A DNA stretch of 64,000 nt from Bacillus altitudinis 41KF2b. Lineage in GTDB: Bacteria > Bacillota > Bacilli > Bacillales > Bacillaceae. Below are positions 46,255 through 56,049 of this stretch, one piece after another; the first letter of the stretch is position 1, and each line of letters opens with the position of its first letter. Location: NCBI RefSeq assembly GCF_000691145.1, contig NZ_ASJC01000005.1:248001-312000 (forward strand), given 5' to 3'. The notes beneath the pieces are model-generated. The model saw only the letters and a program-made list of their open reading frames with translations, ran no database searches and had not been told where the DNA came from. The position numbers and the translations under genes are program-made.

Positions 46255-46413
46255 GTTATTCATTGTGGTCTGATTAAAAATTGATATAATATATAAGTTG
46301 AACCCTTCATGTTTGAAGGGTTTATTTCATAAAACTGAATGAAAATTATAAATCCCGGTTGAAACATGATGATGAACATATTGAATCGCGGCTGGATTGA
46401 AAGGAAGGGTACT

Positions 46414-47724
46414 ATGGGTAAACCTGTCGTAGCCATTGTTGGAAGGCCCAACGTTGGAAAATCTACAATTTTTAATCGAATCGCAGGCGAAAGAATATCG
46501 ATTGTAGAAGACACACCTGGTGTAACAAGAGATCGAATCTATAGCTCTGCTGAATGGTTAAATTATGACTTTAATTTAATAGATACTGGTGGAATTGATA
46601 TTGGAGATGAGCCGTTTTTGGCGCAAATTCGCCATCAGGCTGAAATCGCAATGGATGAAGCGGATGTTATTATCTTTATGGTCAATGGAAGAGATGGCGT
46701 CACATCTGCGGATGAAGAAGTCGCAAAAATTTTATATCGCACGAAAAAACCTGTCGTACTTGCTGTCAATAAATTGGACAACCCTGAAATGAGAAGCGAC
46801 GTGTATGACTTTTATGCACTTGGATTTGGTGAACCGTATCCGATTTCTGGAACGCACGGACTCGGTCTAGGTGATCTGCTTGATGCTGTCGCAGAGCATT
46901 TCAAAAACTTACCAGATACACAGTATGATGAAGAAGTGGTACAGTTCTGCTTAATCGGCCGCCCAAATGTAGGGAAATCCTCTTTGGTGAATGCGATGCT
47001 CGGTGAAGAACGTGTCATTGTCAGCAACATCGCTGGTACAACAAGAGATGCTGTAGATACAATGTTTACGTACAACCAACGTGACTTTGTCATTGTCGAC
47101 ACAGCAGGTATGAGAAAAAAAGGGAAAGTATATGAAACAACAGAGAAATACAGTGTACTTCGAGCGTTAAAAGCCATTGATCGATCGGATGTTGTCGCTG
47201 TAGTTCTTGATGGTGAAGAAGGCATTATTGAACAGGATAAACGTATTGCCGGCTACGCACACGAAGCGGGTAAAGCCGTTGTGATCATTGTGAACAAGTG
47301 GGATGCTGTTGAAAAAGACGAGCGTACAATGAAGGAATTTGAGCAAAATATTCGCGAGCATTTTCAATTCCTTGATTATGCACCTGTCTTATTCATGTCT
47401 GCTCTTACGAAAAAGAGAATTCACACGTTAATGCCAACAATCATTACCGCTAGTGAAAATCATGCGATGCGCGTTCAAACGAACATTCTAAACGATATTA
47501 TCATGGATGCCGTAGCAATGAACCCAACGCCGACCCATAACGGACAGCGTCTGAAAATTTACTATGCAACACAAGTGGCGATCAAACCGCCGTCCTTTGT
47601 TGTGTTTGTAAATGATCCAGAACTTATGCACTTTTCTTATGAGCGTTTCCTAGAAAACCGAATTCGAGATGCATTTGGTTTTGAAGGAACACCAATTAAA
47701 ATATTTGCGAGAGCGAGAAAATAA
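46414..47724 (+). CDS. der: Ribosome-biogenesis GTPase Der (EngA)
   Basis: 436 residues with two tandem GTPase domains, G1 motifs GRPNVGKST and [10 protein letters not shown]3 DTGG and DTAGM, G4 NKLD and NKWD, then a KH-like domain (from about 350). Essential for 50S subunit maturation. ATG 46414 has AAGGAAGGG upstream; the frame is open 16 codons further without an SD. It is 14 bp from gpsA. Confidence 0.97.
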   Translation: MGKPVVAIVGRPNVGKSTIFNRIAGERISIVEDTPGVTRDRIYSSAEWLNYDFNLIDTGGIDIGDEPFLAQIRHQAEIAMDEADVIIFMVNGRDGVTSADEEVAKILYRTKKPVVLAVNKLDNPEMRSDVYDFYALGFGEPYPISGTHGLGLGDLLDAVAEHFKNLPDTQYDEEVVQFCLIGRPNVGKSSLVNAMLGEERVIVSNIAGTTRDAVDTMFTYNQRDFVIVDTAGMRKKGKVYETTEKYSVLRALKAIDRSDVVAVVLDGEEGIIEQDKRIAGYAHEAGKAVVIIVNKWDAVEKDERTMKEFEQNIREHFQFLDYAPVLFMSALTKKRIHTLMPTIITASENHAMRVQTNILNDIIMDAVAMNPTPTHNGQRLKIYYATQVAIKPPSFVVFVNDPELMHFSYERFLENRIRDAFGFEGTPIKIFARARK

Positions 47725-47738
47725 AAAGGGTGAGCAGG

Positions 47739-48776
47739 ATGAAGAAAATTTCAGTACTTGGAGCAGGGAGCTGGGGAACAGCTCTTGCGCTTGTATTAGC
47801 TGATAATCATCATGATGTACACATGTGGGGACATAGACAAGAATTAATTGATCAAATCAATGAGAAACATGAAAATCATGATTACTTGCCTAATGTTGCA
47901 TTGCCAGCGTCTATTCAAGCGACAACAGATATGAAACAGGCACTAGAAGGGACAGATGCGATTATTGTCGCTGTGCCAACAAAGGCCATTCGAGAAGTAT
48001 TGAAACAGGCAAATGAGTTCATTACGTCAAAGGTGCCATTTGTTCATGTCAGTAAAGGAATTGAACCAGATACACTTCTTAGAATTTCTCAAATGATTGA
48101 ACAAGAAGTCCCGGAAGCGAAAAGAGAAGCAGTTGTTGTCCTGTCAGGACCAAGCCATGCTGAAGAAGTTGGCTTGCGTCATCCGACAACTGTTACTGTC
48201 TCGTCAGAACATATTGAAGCAGCTCAATTTGTTCAAGATTTGTTCATGAACAATCATTTTAGAGTGTACACCAACCCTGATGTGATTGGGGTGGAAATTG
48301 GCGGGGCGCTGAAAAACATCATCGCTCTTGCGGCAGGGATCACAGACGGACTCGGATATGGCGATAATGCGAAAGCAGCGCTCATCACAAGGGGTCTTGC
48401 TGAAATCGCCCGCCTCGGCACAAAAATGGGAGGAAACCCTCTTACGTTTGCCGGATTAACAGGTGTTGGAGATTTGATTGTCACATGTACAAGTGTTCAT
48501 TCGCGTAACTGGCGCTGCGGGAATTTACTCGGTAAAGGATATAAGCTCGAAGAAGTGCTTGAAAAAATGGGGATGGTTGTCGAAGGCGTCCGCACAACAA
48601 AAGGCGCTTATCAGCTCTCCAAAGAATACAAGGTCAGCATGCCGATTACAGAGGCTCTTTACGGCGTCCTATTTGAAGGGAAAAAGGTAGACGATGCTGT
48701 AGAATCCTTAATGGCACGTGTGAAAACACATGAGATGGAAGACCTTGTGAACATGTTCGAAAACCAAACAAAGTAA
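47739..48776 (+). CDS. gpsA: Glycerol-3-phosphate dehydrogenase [NAD(P)+]
   Basis: 345 residues; reduces dihydroxyacetone phosphate to sn-glycerol 3-phosphate for phospholipid synthesis. Dinucleotide-binding [10 protein letters not shown], catalytic region SGPSHAEEV, and the lysine block [36 protein letters not shown] are evident. ATG 47739 has AAGGG 8 nt upstream and gives the usual length. After the stop comes an unusual multi-stem region (48798-48868) and a strong terminator. Confidence 0.97.
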   Translation: MKKISVLGAGSWGTALALVLADNHHDVHMWGHRQELIDQINEKHENHDYLPNVALPASIQATTDMKQALEGTDAIIVAVPTKAIREVLKQANEFITSKVPFVHVSKGIEPDTLLRISQMIEQEVPEAKREAVVVLSGPSHAEEVGLRHPTTVTVSSEHIEAAQFVQDLFMNNHFRVYTNPDVIGVEIGGALKNIIALAAGITDGLGYGDNAKAALITRGLAEIARLGTKMGGNPLTFAGLTGVGDLIVTCTSVHSRNWRCGNLLGKGYKLEEVLEKMGMVVEGVRTTKGAYQLSKEYKVSMPITEALYGVLFEGKKVDDAVESLMARVKTHEMEDLVNMFENQTK

Positions 48777-48797
48777 TTGGAAGACTGAACTTAGGCG

Positions 48798-48868
48798 TGT
48801 AGAGGATGCAAGAAGGGGCAGACTTGCATAACATAACAATGAAGTTTGAATAGAGCTTTGCCTCTACA
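48798..48868 (+). ncRNA. Candidate structured RNA or structured 3' UTR after gpsA
   Basis: TGTAGAGG (48798-48805) pairs with CCTCTACA (48861-48868), enclosing a second perfect helix ATGCAAG/CTTGCAT (48806-48812 with 48823-48829) stacked directly on the first, and a weaker third stem (CAA..AAG with CTTTG, about 48837-48860). A strong terminator follows at 48897. No promoter is obvious, so it may be a processed 3' end of the der-gpsA mRNA. No known family was recognised. Confidence 0.45.
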
Positions 48869-48896
48869 GAATGAGGAAAAATAGTCGACCTAATGG

Positions 48897-48932
48897 CTGA
48901 AGCAGAGTCCCCCTCTTTGCTTCAGTTTTTTT
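48897..48932 (+). terminator. Terminator after gpsA / structured RNA
   Basis: CTGAAGCAGAG and CTCTTTGCTTCAG (one bulge) around TCCCC, then seven T. Confidence 0.85.
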
Positions 48933-49042
48933 ATGCACTTTTTTCTGAATGATTGGAAAAATGATTGATATTTGACTTAATTTTGGTTTAGAATGAAATA
49001 TAAACGCTTACAATTCGTTTGTATTAAAGGGGGACAGGCACG

Positions 49043-49246
49043 ATGAGTTTTGCTTTAATCAAGATGTGGTTTGCGCTTGGTTCAATGGGGCTCATGTTTT
49101 TAGCCGTTGTAACCATTTATCTGAGTAGATTTAAGCTGAAGAGTCGATTTCTGAAAATAACAGCTTCGACTGTTGCGTACAGCTTGATGCTCATATCAGG
49201 TATCATTGTGTTTTTAGTTGTATTTAGTGGGCCGGTCAATGAATAA
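49043..49246 (+). CDS. yphE: YphE, small DUF2768 membrane protein
   Basis: 67 residues with two TM helices (about 6-27 and 42-62) separated by a basic loop. DUF2768 family, found next to spoIVA-region genes in sporeformers; function unknown, relatives are sporulation-expressed. SD AAAGGGGGACAGG precedes the ATG. Followed after 15 bp by yphF. Confidence 0.83.
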   Translation: MSFALIKMWFALGSMGLMFLAVVTIYLSRFKLKSRFLKITASTVAYSLMLISGIIVFLVVFSGPVNE

Positions 49247-49261
49247 AGAAAAAGGAAGAAT

Positions 49262-49990
49262 ATGATGATCAAAGCAAAAATCAGTGTCATGCTGTTAACA
49301 CTTATTTTACTTACGGGGTGCCTCTATCCAGAGAATCGCAAAGCTGAAAACCGCGTGCCATATAAAGAGCAGCTGCAAAGTGTGCAGACAGCGATTGAAG
49401 ATTTTCAAAAAGCGACAAATGGCCTTTTGCCCATTGAAACAAAAGAAGGCGACACACCGATTTATCAGAAGTATGTCATTGACTTTAAGCGTCTGTCACC
49501 AAGATATTTACACGATGTACCGTCGACATCTTTTGAAGGCGGGGGCGAATATATCTATGTCCTCACAGACGTCGAACAAAATCCAACGGTGAAACTGCTT
49601 GATGTCAAAATGACACAAACGATCAGTGAATTGCGTCTGAGAATCAAAATATATCAAGATGAACATACATATCCGCCATATGGCAAAGTAGTATCCAAAG
49701 ATTTATATACGTTAAATGAAAAAAAACTAGGGTTAAAAGCACCGCCTACAGTGACGAGCCCTGTTACGGGTGAATCACTTCCATTACTGATTTCCTCAAA
49801 TGGCGAAATCTATGTTGACTATCGCAGTGATTTTGCCCAGATTTTGAAAAATACGAAACAAAAGCTGAAACCAGGTGAAAATATTCAAGATGTCTATTGG
49901 CAGGAAACCCCGTTTGTACCAGCGTTTTCTGTTCCATATACGATCAACAAAAAAGGTGAGCCGGCTTTTTTAGAAAAAAAGACGTCATAA
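49262..49990 (+). CDS. yphF: YphF, lipoprotein
   Basis: 242 residues. Signal peptide with lipobox LLTGC (cysteine about 20), so it is lipid-anchored on the outer face of the membrane (or mother-cell membrane in sporulation). The remainder is soluble with conserved KYVIDFKRLSPRYL and TYPPYG blocks; function unknown. Probably co-transcribed with yphE; a strong terminator separates it from spoIVA. Confidence 0.82.
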   Translation: MMIKAKISVMLLTLILLTGCLYPENRKAENRVPYKEQLQSVQTAIEDFQKATNGLLPIETKEGDTPIYQKYVIDFKRLSPRYLHDVPSTSFEGGGEYIYVLTDVEQNPTVKLLDVKMTQTISELRLRIKIYQDEHTYPPYGKVVSKDLYTLNEKKLGLKAPPTVTSPVTGESLPLLISSNGEIYVDYRSDFAQILKNTKQKLKPGENIQDVYWQETPFVPAFSVPYTINKKGEPAFLEKKTS

Positions 49991-49998
49991 ACAAGAAT

Positions 49999-50041
49999 GA
50001 ACCTTTCTCCTCTGCATATAAATGAGGAGAAAGGTTTTTTT
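49999..50041 (+). terminator. Terminator after yphF
   Basis: AACCTTTCTCCTC and GAGGAGAAAGGTT form a 13-bp stem, followed by T-run. Confidence 0.88.
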
Positions 50042-50074
50042 ATGGCTAAACATACTCTCAAAACAAAAAAGGTG

Positions 50075-50105
50075 TCATATTCAAATAGGACAACGTCATA
50101 CACAT
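50075..50105 (+). promoter_or_regulatory. sigma-E promoter of spoIVA within an inverted repeat
   Basis: TCATATT (50075-50081), 15-bp spacer, CATACACAT (50097-50105), a good fit to sigma-E. It is embedded in an imperfect inverted repeat at 50068-50124: AAAGGTGTCA/TGACACCTTT plus GGACAA/TTGTCC. Confidence 0.6.
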
Positions 50106-50195
50106 ATATTGTCCTGACACCTTTCAAGCACCGTTTGATTGAAGTATAGAGTATTTTATTTGAAAACGAGGATAGCAAGTCCGGGAGGGGATCAC

Positions 50196-51674
50196 TTGGA
50201 AAAAGTTGATATTTTCAAGGATATCGCTGAACGAACAGGAGGCGATATATATTTAGGAGTCGTTGGAGCTGTTCGTACAGGGAAATCTACGTTTATTAAA
50301 AAGTTTATGGAGCTCGTGGTGCTCCCGAATATCAATAATGAGGCAGACCGTGCAAGAGCACAGGATGAATTGCCGCAAAGCGCAGCAGGAAAAACCATTA
50401 TGACCACAGAGCCAAAATTTGTGCCAAATCAAGCGGCATCCATTCACGTGAGCGACGGTCTGGATGTCAACATTAGGCTTGTCGATTGTGTAGGCTACAC
50501 CGTGCCTGGTGCACGCGGCTATGAAGATGAAAATGGTCCGAGAATGATTAATACGCCGTGGTATGAAGAACCAATCCCGTTTCATGAAGCAGCGGAAATT
50601 GGTACACGCAAGGTCATTCAAGAGCATTCAACCATTGGTGTTGTGATTACAACAGATGGATCAATTGGAGAAATCCCAAGACATGACTATATTGAATCAG
50701 AAGAACGTGTCATTGACGAACTCAAAGAAGTTGGAAAGCCGTTTATTATGGTGATCAACTCTGTGAGACCTTATCACCCTGAAACAGAAGCACTGCGGCA
50801 GGAGCTTAGTCAAAAATATGATATTCCTGTACTCGCGATGAGTGTCGAAAGTATGAGAGAACAAGACGTCCTCAGTGTACTTCGTGAAGCATTATATGAA
50901 TTCCCAGTGCTTGAGGTGAATGTGAACCTGCCAAGCTGGGTCATGGTACTAAAAGAAGATCATTGGCTAAGAGAGAGTTATCAGGATTCAGTGAAAGAAA
51001 CCGTCAAGGATATTAAGAGATTAAGAGATGTTGACCGAGTGGTAGGTCAGTTCAGTGAATTCGATTTTATCGAAAGAGCGGGCTTAGCAGGCATTGAAAT
51101 GGGTCAGGGGATCGCAGAAATTGATCTGTATGCGCCGGATGATCTATATGATCATATCCTAAAAGAAGTGGTTGGTGTGGAAATTAGGGGCAAAGATCAC
51201 CTTCTTGAGCTCATGCAAGATTTTGCACATGCGAAAACGGAGTATGATCAAGTGTCTGACGCTTTAAAAATGGTGAAGCAGACTGGTTATGGAATTGCGG
51301 CACCAGCTTTGTCAGATATGAGTTTAGATGAGCCGGAAATCATTAGGCAAGGATCAAGATTCGGCGTCAGATTAAAAGCAGTCGCGCCATCTATTCATAT
51401 GATTAAGGTAGATGTAGAAAGTGAGTTTGCGCCGATTATCGGAACAGAAAAACAAAGTGAAGAGCTCGTCCGATACTTAATGCAAGACTTTGAAGATGAT
51501 CCGCTTTCGATCTGGAATTCCGATATATTTGGACGCTCACTCAGCTCGCTTGTCAGAGAAGGCATTCAAGCAAAACTCTCGCTGATGCCGGAAAATGCAA
51601 GGTATAAACTAAAGGAAACGCTTGAACGAATTATTAACGAAGGATCAGGCGGTCTGATCGCGATTATTCTATAG
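50196..51674 (+). CDS. spoIVA: Spore coat basement-layer ATPase SpoIVA
   Basis: 492 residues; the polymerising ATPase that forms the platform for coat assembly on the outer forespore membrane and also affects the cortex. Walker A GAVRTGKST (K30), a TRAFAC-like domain with DCVGYTVPGA and the sensor region, then a middle and C-terminal domain ending GSGGLIAIIL, which is the conserved anchor. The start is TTG 50196, preceded by GGGAGGGG; it gives the exact family length. Sigma-E type promoter upstream. Confidence 0.97.
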   Translation: MEKVDIFKDIAERTGGDIYLGVVGAVRTGKSTFIKKFMELVVLPNINNEADRARAQDELPQSAAGKTIMTTEPKFVPNQAASIHVSDGLDVNIRLVDCVGYTVPGARGYEDENGPRMINTPWYEEPIPFHEAAEIGTRKVIQEHSTIGVVITTDGSIGEIPRHDYIESEERVIDELKEVGKPFIMVINSVRPYHPETEALRQELSQKYDIPVLAMSVESMREQDVLSVLREALYEFPVLEVNVNLPSWVMVLKEDHWLRESYQDSVKETVKDIKRLRDVDRVVGQFSEFDFIERAGLAGIEMGQGIAEIDLYAPDDLYDHILKEVVGVEIRGKDHLLELMQDFAHAKTEYDQVSDALKMVKQTGYGIAAPALSDMSLDEPEIIRQGSRFGVRLKAVAPSIHMIKVDVESEFAPIIGTEKQSEELVRYLMQDFEDDPLSIWNSDIFGRSLSSLVREGIQAKLSLMPENARYKLKETLERIINEGSGGLIAIIL

Positions 51675-51680
51675 GATGTG

Positions 51681-51708
51681 AGACCTCTCATTGATGGGGG
51701 TCTTTTTT
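51681..51708 (+). terminator. Terminator after spoIVA
   Basis: AGACCTCTCA and TGGGGGTCT (imperfect), then TTTTTTT. Confidence 0.72.
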
Positions 51709-51709
51709 T

Positions 51710-52048
51710 GCGTGCGGGTTAAGTCATAAAAAGACAATTGTATAAAGATTAGTCAGATTCAGGCTGAAATTAGGAATATTCGTTCGCAAAAGTGCCCTTA
51801 ATCCTTGACGAATAAGGATTCTTCCCTTTAAAATGCTTGATATGGTATTTCATATGTGTTAATCTACTTACAGAAAATCTTCACTTTGTTGGACAAACAT
51901 TCCTTCAAAGAGAAGTTTTCTAATGAAAAGCCATGTATGACGCTTTCTAGACGCTCTTTTTTTCAAAAAAAGTGTATAGAAAGAAGATGAATTGTGAAGA
52001 AATGATAACAATCTATTGAATGCATATTTTTGGGAGGAGGTGAAAGGC
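51710..52048 (+). other. Long untranslated region upstream of hbs
   Basis: 339 bp with no convincing gene. It holds the hbs promoter (51805-51834) and a long AT-rich hairpin (51943-51983: CTTTCTA with TAGAAAG and TTTTTTT with AAAAAAA) in the leader. Direct reading finds no further structure. B. subtilis hbs is known to have a long stable leader. Confidence 0.5.
51805..51834 (+). promoter_or_regulatory. sigma-A promoter of hbs
   Basis: TTGACG (51805-51810), 18-bp spacer, TAAAAT (51829-51834), about 215 bp before the start codon. Confidence 0.55.
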
Positions 52049-52327
52049 ATGAACAAGACAGAACTTATTAACGCGGTTGCTGAAGCAAGCGAGTTATCTA
52101 AAAAAGACGCGACAAAAGCAGTTGATTCTGTTTTTGATACAATTTTAGATGCACTTAAAAATGGTGACAAAATCCAACTTATTGGTTTTGGTAACTTTGA
52201 AGTACGTGAGCGTTCAGCTCGTAAAGGACGTAACCCACAAACTGGTGCAGAGATCGAAATCCCTGCAAGCAAAGTACCTGCTTTCAAACCAGGTAAAGCA
52301 CTTAAAGACGCGGTGGCAGGTAAATAA
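52049..52327 (+). CDS. hbs: Nucleoid-associated protein HBsu (HU)
   Basis: 92-residue DNA-bending histone-like protein, essential in B. subtilis. The HU family signature [21 protein letters not shown] and the DNA-binding arm ending at [19 protein letters not shown] are complete. ATG 52049 is preceded by GGGAGGAGGTGA, an ideal SD; a longer frame from 52016 has no support. It is monocistronic with a strong terminator. Confidence 0.98.
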   Translation: MNKTELINAVAEASELSKKDATKAVDSVFDTILDALKNGDKIQLIGFGNFEVRERSARKGRNPQTGAEIEIPASKVPAFKPGKALKDAVAGK

Positions 52328-52387
52328 TCGTTATGTGTAATGATCCTATTGAAGGAGTTATACATATACAGTTTCACACTGGTCTAG

Positions 52388-52420
52388 AAAAGCCCCTTTG
52401 ATAAGGGGCTTTTCCTTTTG
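52388..52420 (+). terminator. Terminator after hbs
   Basis: AAAAGCCCCTT-N5-AAGGGGCTTTT followed by CCTTTT. Confidence 0.85.
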
Positions 52421-52517
52421 AATCAAATGGTTTGTTTAGAACGCTCTCCTTTGCTTTTAGGATCTGAAGTGTGCTAGAATCTGAATGAAATGTAATCGCC
52501 TTTGGAGGATATAATAC

Positions 52518-53087
52518 ATGAGTGAAATAAATAAAGAATTAATCGAACACGCAGTACGCGATATATTAAAAGCAATCGGAGAAGATCCAGATCGTGAAGG
52601 ACTTCTTGATACCCCAAAACGAGTAGCAAAAATGTATGAAGAAGTGTTCTCGGGATTAAATGAAGATCCAAAAGAACATTTTAAAACCATTTTTGGTGAA
52701 GATCATGAAGAACTCGTACTTGTCAAAGATATTGCTTTTCATTCAATGTGTGAACACCATCTTGTGCCATTCTATGGCAAAGCCCATGTCGCTTATATTC
52801 CGCGCGGCGGAAAAGTAACGGGACTCAGCAAGCTGGCAAGAGCAGTAGAAGCCGTGGCAAAGCGCCCGCAGCTTCAGGAGCGCATTACATCAACGATTGC
52901 AGATAGCATGGTGGAAACTTTAAATCCACATGGTGTGATGATTGTCGTTGAAGCAGAGCATATGTGTATGACGATGCGCGGAGTGAAGAAGCCCGGCGCT
53001 AAAACAGTCACTTCAGCCGTACGCGGTACATTTGCAAATGATGCGGCAGCAAGAGCAGAAGTGCTTTCATTTATTAAAAACGACTAA
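52518..53087 (+). CDS. folE: GTP cyclohydrolase I (FolE/MtrA)
   Basis: 189 residues; converts GTP to 7,8-dihydroneopterin triphosphate, the first step of folate synthesis. Zinc-site motif [20 protein letters not shown], and the second zinc cysteine in [24 protein letters not shown] precedes the ATG. It forms the mtr operon with mtrB (TRAP) downstream, linking folate and tryptophan metabolism. It is not the GTP cyclohydrolase II missing from the rib operon. Confidence 0.97.
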   Translation: MSEINKELIEHAVRDILKAIGEDPDREGLLDTPKRVAKMYEEVFSGLNEDPKEHFKTIFGEDHEELVLVKDIAFHSMCEHHLVPFYGKAHVAYIPRGGKVTGLSKLARAVEAVAKRPQLQERITSTIADSMVETLNPHGVMIVVEAEHMCMTMRGVKKPGAKTVTSAVRGTFANDAAARAEVLSFIKND

Positions 53088-53110
53088 TCCATAGATGGAA
53101 GGTGAACAGA

Positions 53111-53341
53111 TTGAGTGAAAATAAAGCATCTGATTTTGTGGTGATTAAAGCCATTGATAATGGTGTCAATGTGATCGGCTTAACTAGAGGTTCCGATACA
53201 AGATTTCACCATTCCGAAAAGCTCGATAAAGGTGAAGTCATTATCGCGCAATTTACTGAGCACACATCAGCCATCAAAGTGCGGGGCGATGCTGTCATTC
53301 AAACAAGCTTCGGTGAAATTCAAAGCGAAGCAAAGAAATAA
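53111..53341 (+). CDS. mtrB: trp RNA-binding attenuation protein TRAP (MtrB)
   Basis: 76-residue subunit of the 11-mer ring that binds NAG triplet repeats when loaded with tryptophan. With the TTG start at 53111 the RNA-binding residues fall at the B. subtilis numbers: K37 in HSEKLDK, K56 and R58 in SAIKVRGD; the tryptophan-pocket segment FTEHTSA is present. SD AAGGTG 6 nt upstream of the TTG; the GTG at 53102 overlaps this SD. Target site is found in this same window before trpE (60190-60243). Confidence 0.95.
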   Translation: MSENKASDFVVIKAIDNGVNVIGLTRGSDTRFHHSEKLDKGEVIIAQFTEHTSAIKVRGDAVIQTSFGEIQSEAKK

Positions 53342-53456
53342 CGCTCGACTATGCACTTGATAGCATGAAAGTCAGGCCTGATATGGTATAATAAATCTCT
53401 ATACAATGTAGAGAGCTACATATGAAACTGTAATTTTTGGGACAAGGGTGATATCT

Positions 53457-54224
53457 TTGCAAGACATCTACGGAATTTTATCTAATCTGAATATAAAATT
53501 AAACAAAAAGCTTTCTCATCCTTATTTGGCGAAGCATTTGCGTGCACCGCTCATCGATGAAGATAAGCTCCTTCTTTTTCATGCAATGTTTGATGAAGCT
53601 CAAATCGATGCTGAGAAAAAAGAAAATTATATTTTAACGGCGATGCTTGTGCAAATTGCCCTTGATACCCATGACGAAGTCACAACTGCTGCAGCCATCA
53701 AACAAGACGAGTTCAAAAATCGTCAGTTGACCATCCTAGCAGGAGACTATTTCAGCGGTCTCTATTACTCTCTTCTCTCTGACATGAAAGATATTTACAT
53801 GATCCGTACTCTCGCCACGGCGATCAAAGAGATTAATGAACATAAAATTAGACTATATGATCGATCCATTCAAGATGCAGCCCACTTTTATAAAAGTGTT
53901 GCTACAGTAGAATCTGCGCTATTCCAAAGAATTTCTGAGCACTTTCAATTGACGCATTGGAATGAAATTGCAAGTCGCTTCCTTGTTTATAAACGTTTTA
54001 TGAAACAAGCAGAAGACGACAAACATTTAAAACTTTTTTTGAACGATAGCTATACGGACGCCTATACATGTTTTGACAACTTTGAAAGTGAAGGCTATGA
54101 AAAGGCCAAACGATCAATCAAGGAGCATCTAGTTTCATCTCCGATCGTTCAAAAAGAGCTATTAAATCGCTTGGATCATATGAAAAATGAACCTGCGTAC
54201 CATCAGAAAGTGGAAGAAGGGTAA
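53457..54224 (+). CDS. hepS: Heptaprenyl diphosphate synthase component I
   Basis: 255 residues; the non-catalytic subunit (GerCA) that with HepT makes C35 heptaprenyl diphosphate, side chain of menaquinone-7. Conserved blocks: [54 protein letters not shown] and the terminal YHQKVEEG. Start TTG 53457 has AAGGGTGAT just upstream; GTG 53448 lies inside it. Next to menG (3 bp) and hepT. Confidence 0.93.
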   Translation: MQDIYGILSNLNIKLNKKLSHPYLAKHLRAPLIDEDKLLLFHAMFDEAQIDAEKKENYILTAMLVQIALDTHDEVTTAAAIKQDEFKNRQLTILAGDYFSGLYYSLLSDMKDIYMIRTLATAIKEINEHKIRLYDRSIQDAAHFYKSVATVESALFQRISEHFQLTHWNEIASRFLVYKRFMKQAEDDKHLKLFLNDSYTDAYTCFDNFESEGYEKAKRSIKEHLVSSPIVQKELLNRLDHMKNEPAYHQKVEEG

Positions 54225-54227
54225 GTC

Positions 54228-54932
54228 ATGCAGCAATCAAAAGAACAGCGAGTACACGGTGTATTTGAAAAAATTTATAAAAACTATGACCAAATGAACT
54301 CTGTCATTAGCTTTAAACAGCATAAAAAATGGCGCGATAAAACAATGAAGCTCATGAATGTTCAAAAAGGAGCCAAAGCACTAGATGTATGCTGTGGAAC
54401 TGCCGATTGGACGATTGCGCTTGCAGACGCTGTTGGAGAAACTGGCGAGGTCAAAGGTCTTGACTTCAGTAAAAATATGCTGAGTGTTGGCGAAACGAAG
54501 GTGAAAACAGGCGGCTACAATCAAATTGAGCTGCTCCACGGCAACGCAATGGAGCTTCCTTTTGAGGACAACTCATTTGATTATGTCACAATCGGTTTTG
54601 GACTTCGAAATGTCCCTGATTACTTAACAGTGCTAAAGGAAATGACGCGAGTGGTAAAACCCGGTGGAATGGTTGTCTGCCTTGAAACATCACAGCCTGA
54701 GATGATTGGGTTTAAACAAGGGTATTATGTCTATTTCAAATACATCATGCCGCTCTTTGGCAAGCTGTTTGCCAAAAGCTATCAGGAGTATTCATGGCTT
54801 CAAGAATCAGCCAAAACGTTCCCTGGCATGAAAGAACTGGCGTCTCTTTTTGAAGAGGCTGGTCTGTCTGATGTCTCGTATCATCCATTTACAGGCGGTG
54901 TAGCAGCAACACATATCGGAAAGAAGCTTTGA
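54228..54932 (+). CDS. menG: Demethylmenaquinone methyltransferase
   Basis: 234 residues of the UbiE/MenG family; SAM-dependent C-methylation of demethylmenaquinone, final step of menaquinone synthesis. SAM motif [16 protein letters not shown] and family motifs [20 protein letters not shown] and [24 protein letters not shown] overlaps the hepS end. Placed between the two heptaprenyl synthase subunits, forming a compact menaquinone operon. Confidence 0.95.
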   Translation: MQQSKEQRVHGVFEKIYKNYDQMNSVISFKQHKKWRDKTMKLMNVQKGAKALDVCCGTADWTIALADAVGETGEVKGLDFSKNMLSVGETKVKTGGYNQIELLHGNAMELPFEDNSFDYVTIGFGLRNVPDYLTVLKEMTRVVKPGGMVVCLETSQPEMIGFKQGYYVYFKYIMPLFGKLFAKSYQEYSWLQESAKTFPGMKELASLFEEAGLSDVSYHPFTGGVAATHIGKKL

Positions 54933-54956
54933 ATAAACGATATTTGGGTGAAAATA

Positions 54957-55919
54957 ATGAAACTAAAAGCAATGATTTCTTTTCTAAATCATGATATCGA
55001 TATAATTGAAAAAGAGCTTGAACAAACCGTTCGCTCTGATTATGCATTATTAAGTGAAGCCGGTCTTCATTTGCTGCAAGCGGGCGGAAAACGAATCCGC
55101 CCCGTTTTTGTTCTCCTTTCAGGCATGTTTGGTGACTATGATATTAATAAAATTAAATATGTAGCCGTAGCGCTTGAATTAATTCATATGGCATCACTTG
55201 TCCATGACGATGTCATTGATGATGCAGAACTGAGAAGAGGAAAACCGACGATTAAAGCAAAATGGGACAACAGAATTGCGATGTACACGGGGGATTACTT
55301 ATTTGCAAGGTCACTCGAGTACATGACGAAAATCAATCACCCAATGGCACATGAAATTTTGTCAAAAATGGTCGTCGAGCTCTGTCTTGGGGAAATAGAA
55401 CAAGTCAAAGATAAATACAACATGGACCAAAACCTTCGTACATATTTAAGAAGAATTAAACGAAAAACAGCCTTGCTTATTGCAGGTAGCTGCCAATTAG
55501 GTGCGATTGCAGCTGGAACAGATGAAAAAACACATAAAGCCCTTTACTGGTTTGGGTACTATGTTGGTATGTCGTACCAGATCATTGATGATGTCCTTGA
55601 TTTTACATCAACTGAAGAAGAATTAGGTAAACCTGTTGGCGGGGACCTTTTACAAGGAAATGTCACTCTTCCCGTTTTATATGCGCTTCAGAACCCGACG
55701 TTAGAAGGTCAGTTGAAGCTGATCAATAGTGAAACGACGGAAAAGCAGCTGAAACCTGTGATTGAACATCTCAAACAAACAGATGCGATCGACCGTTCCA
55801 TTCGAGTGAGTGAAATGTATTTGAAAAAAGCATTTGAACAGCTCGATCAACTTCCGCGCGGGCGGGCTAAATCTTCATTAGCGTCGATTGCAAAATATAT
55901 TGGTAAACGAAAATTCTGA
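54957..55919 (+). CDS. hepT: Heptaprenyl diphosphate synthase component II
   Basis: 320 residues; catalytic trans-prenyltransferase. First aspartate-rich motif VHDDVIDD (D-D-x-x-x-D), arginines GGKRIRPVFV, GYYVGMSYQIIDDVLDF second DDxxD, and GKPVGGDLLQGNVTLP. ATG 54957 follows GGGTGA by 5 nt. It completes the hepS-menG-hepT group; the product size is set with HepS. Followed after about 130 bp by ndk. Confidence 0.95.
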   Translation: MKLKAMISFLNHDIDIIEKELEQTVRSDYALLSEAGLHLLQAGGKRIRPVFVLLSGMFGDYDINKIKYVAVALELIHMASLVHDDVIDDAELRRGKPTIKAKWDNRIAMYTGDYLFARSLEYMTKINHPMAHEILSKMVVELCLGEIEQVKDKYNMDQNLRTYLRRIKRKTALLIAGSCQLGAIAAGTDEKTHKALYWFGYYVGMSYQIIDDVLDFTSTEEELGKPVGGDLLQGNVTLPVLYALQNPTLEGQLKLINSETTEKQLKPVIEHLKQTDAIDRSIRVSEMYLKKAFEQLDQLPRGRAKSSLASIAKYIGKRKF

Positions 55920-56049
55920 TCAACGTTTCGTTGGTTGGTTTTTTTGTGAAATTTTTTTGTCAAAAATTGATTATTATAAAAAAAAATGATACGATCACTT
56001 TGTAACAATGTAAGCCTATACATACATAACGACGGGGTGGAGAACGTAT

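Noticed and set aside
51868-52377. 169-codon minus-strand open frame across hbs
   Set aside because: It is antisense to the essential, well supported hbs gene and its leader; no SD and no recognisable domain.
52518-53087. GTP cyclohydrolase that could replace the missing RibA
   Set aside because: The CEHHLVPF zinc motif and length identify GTP cyclohydrolase I (folate), which forms a different product.
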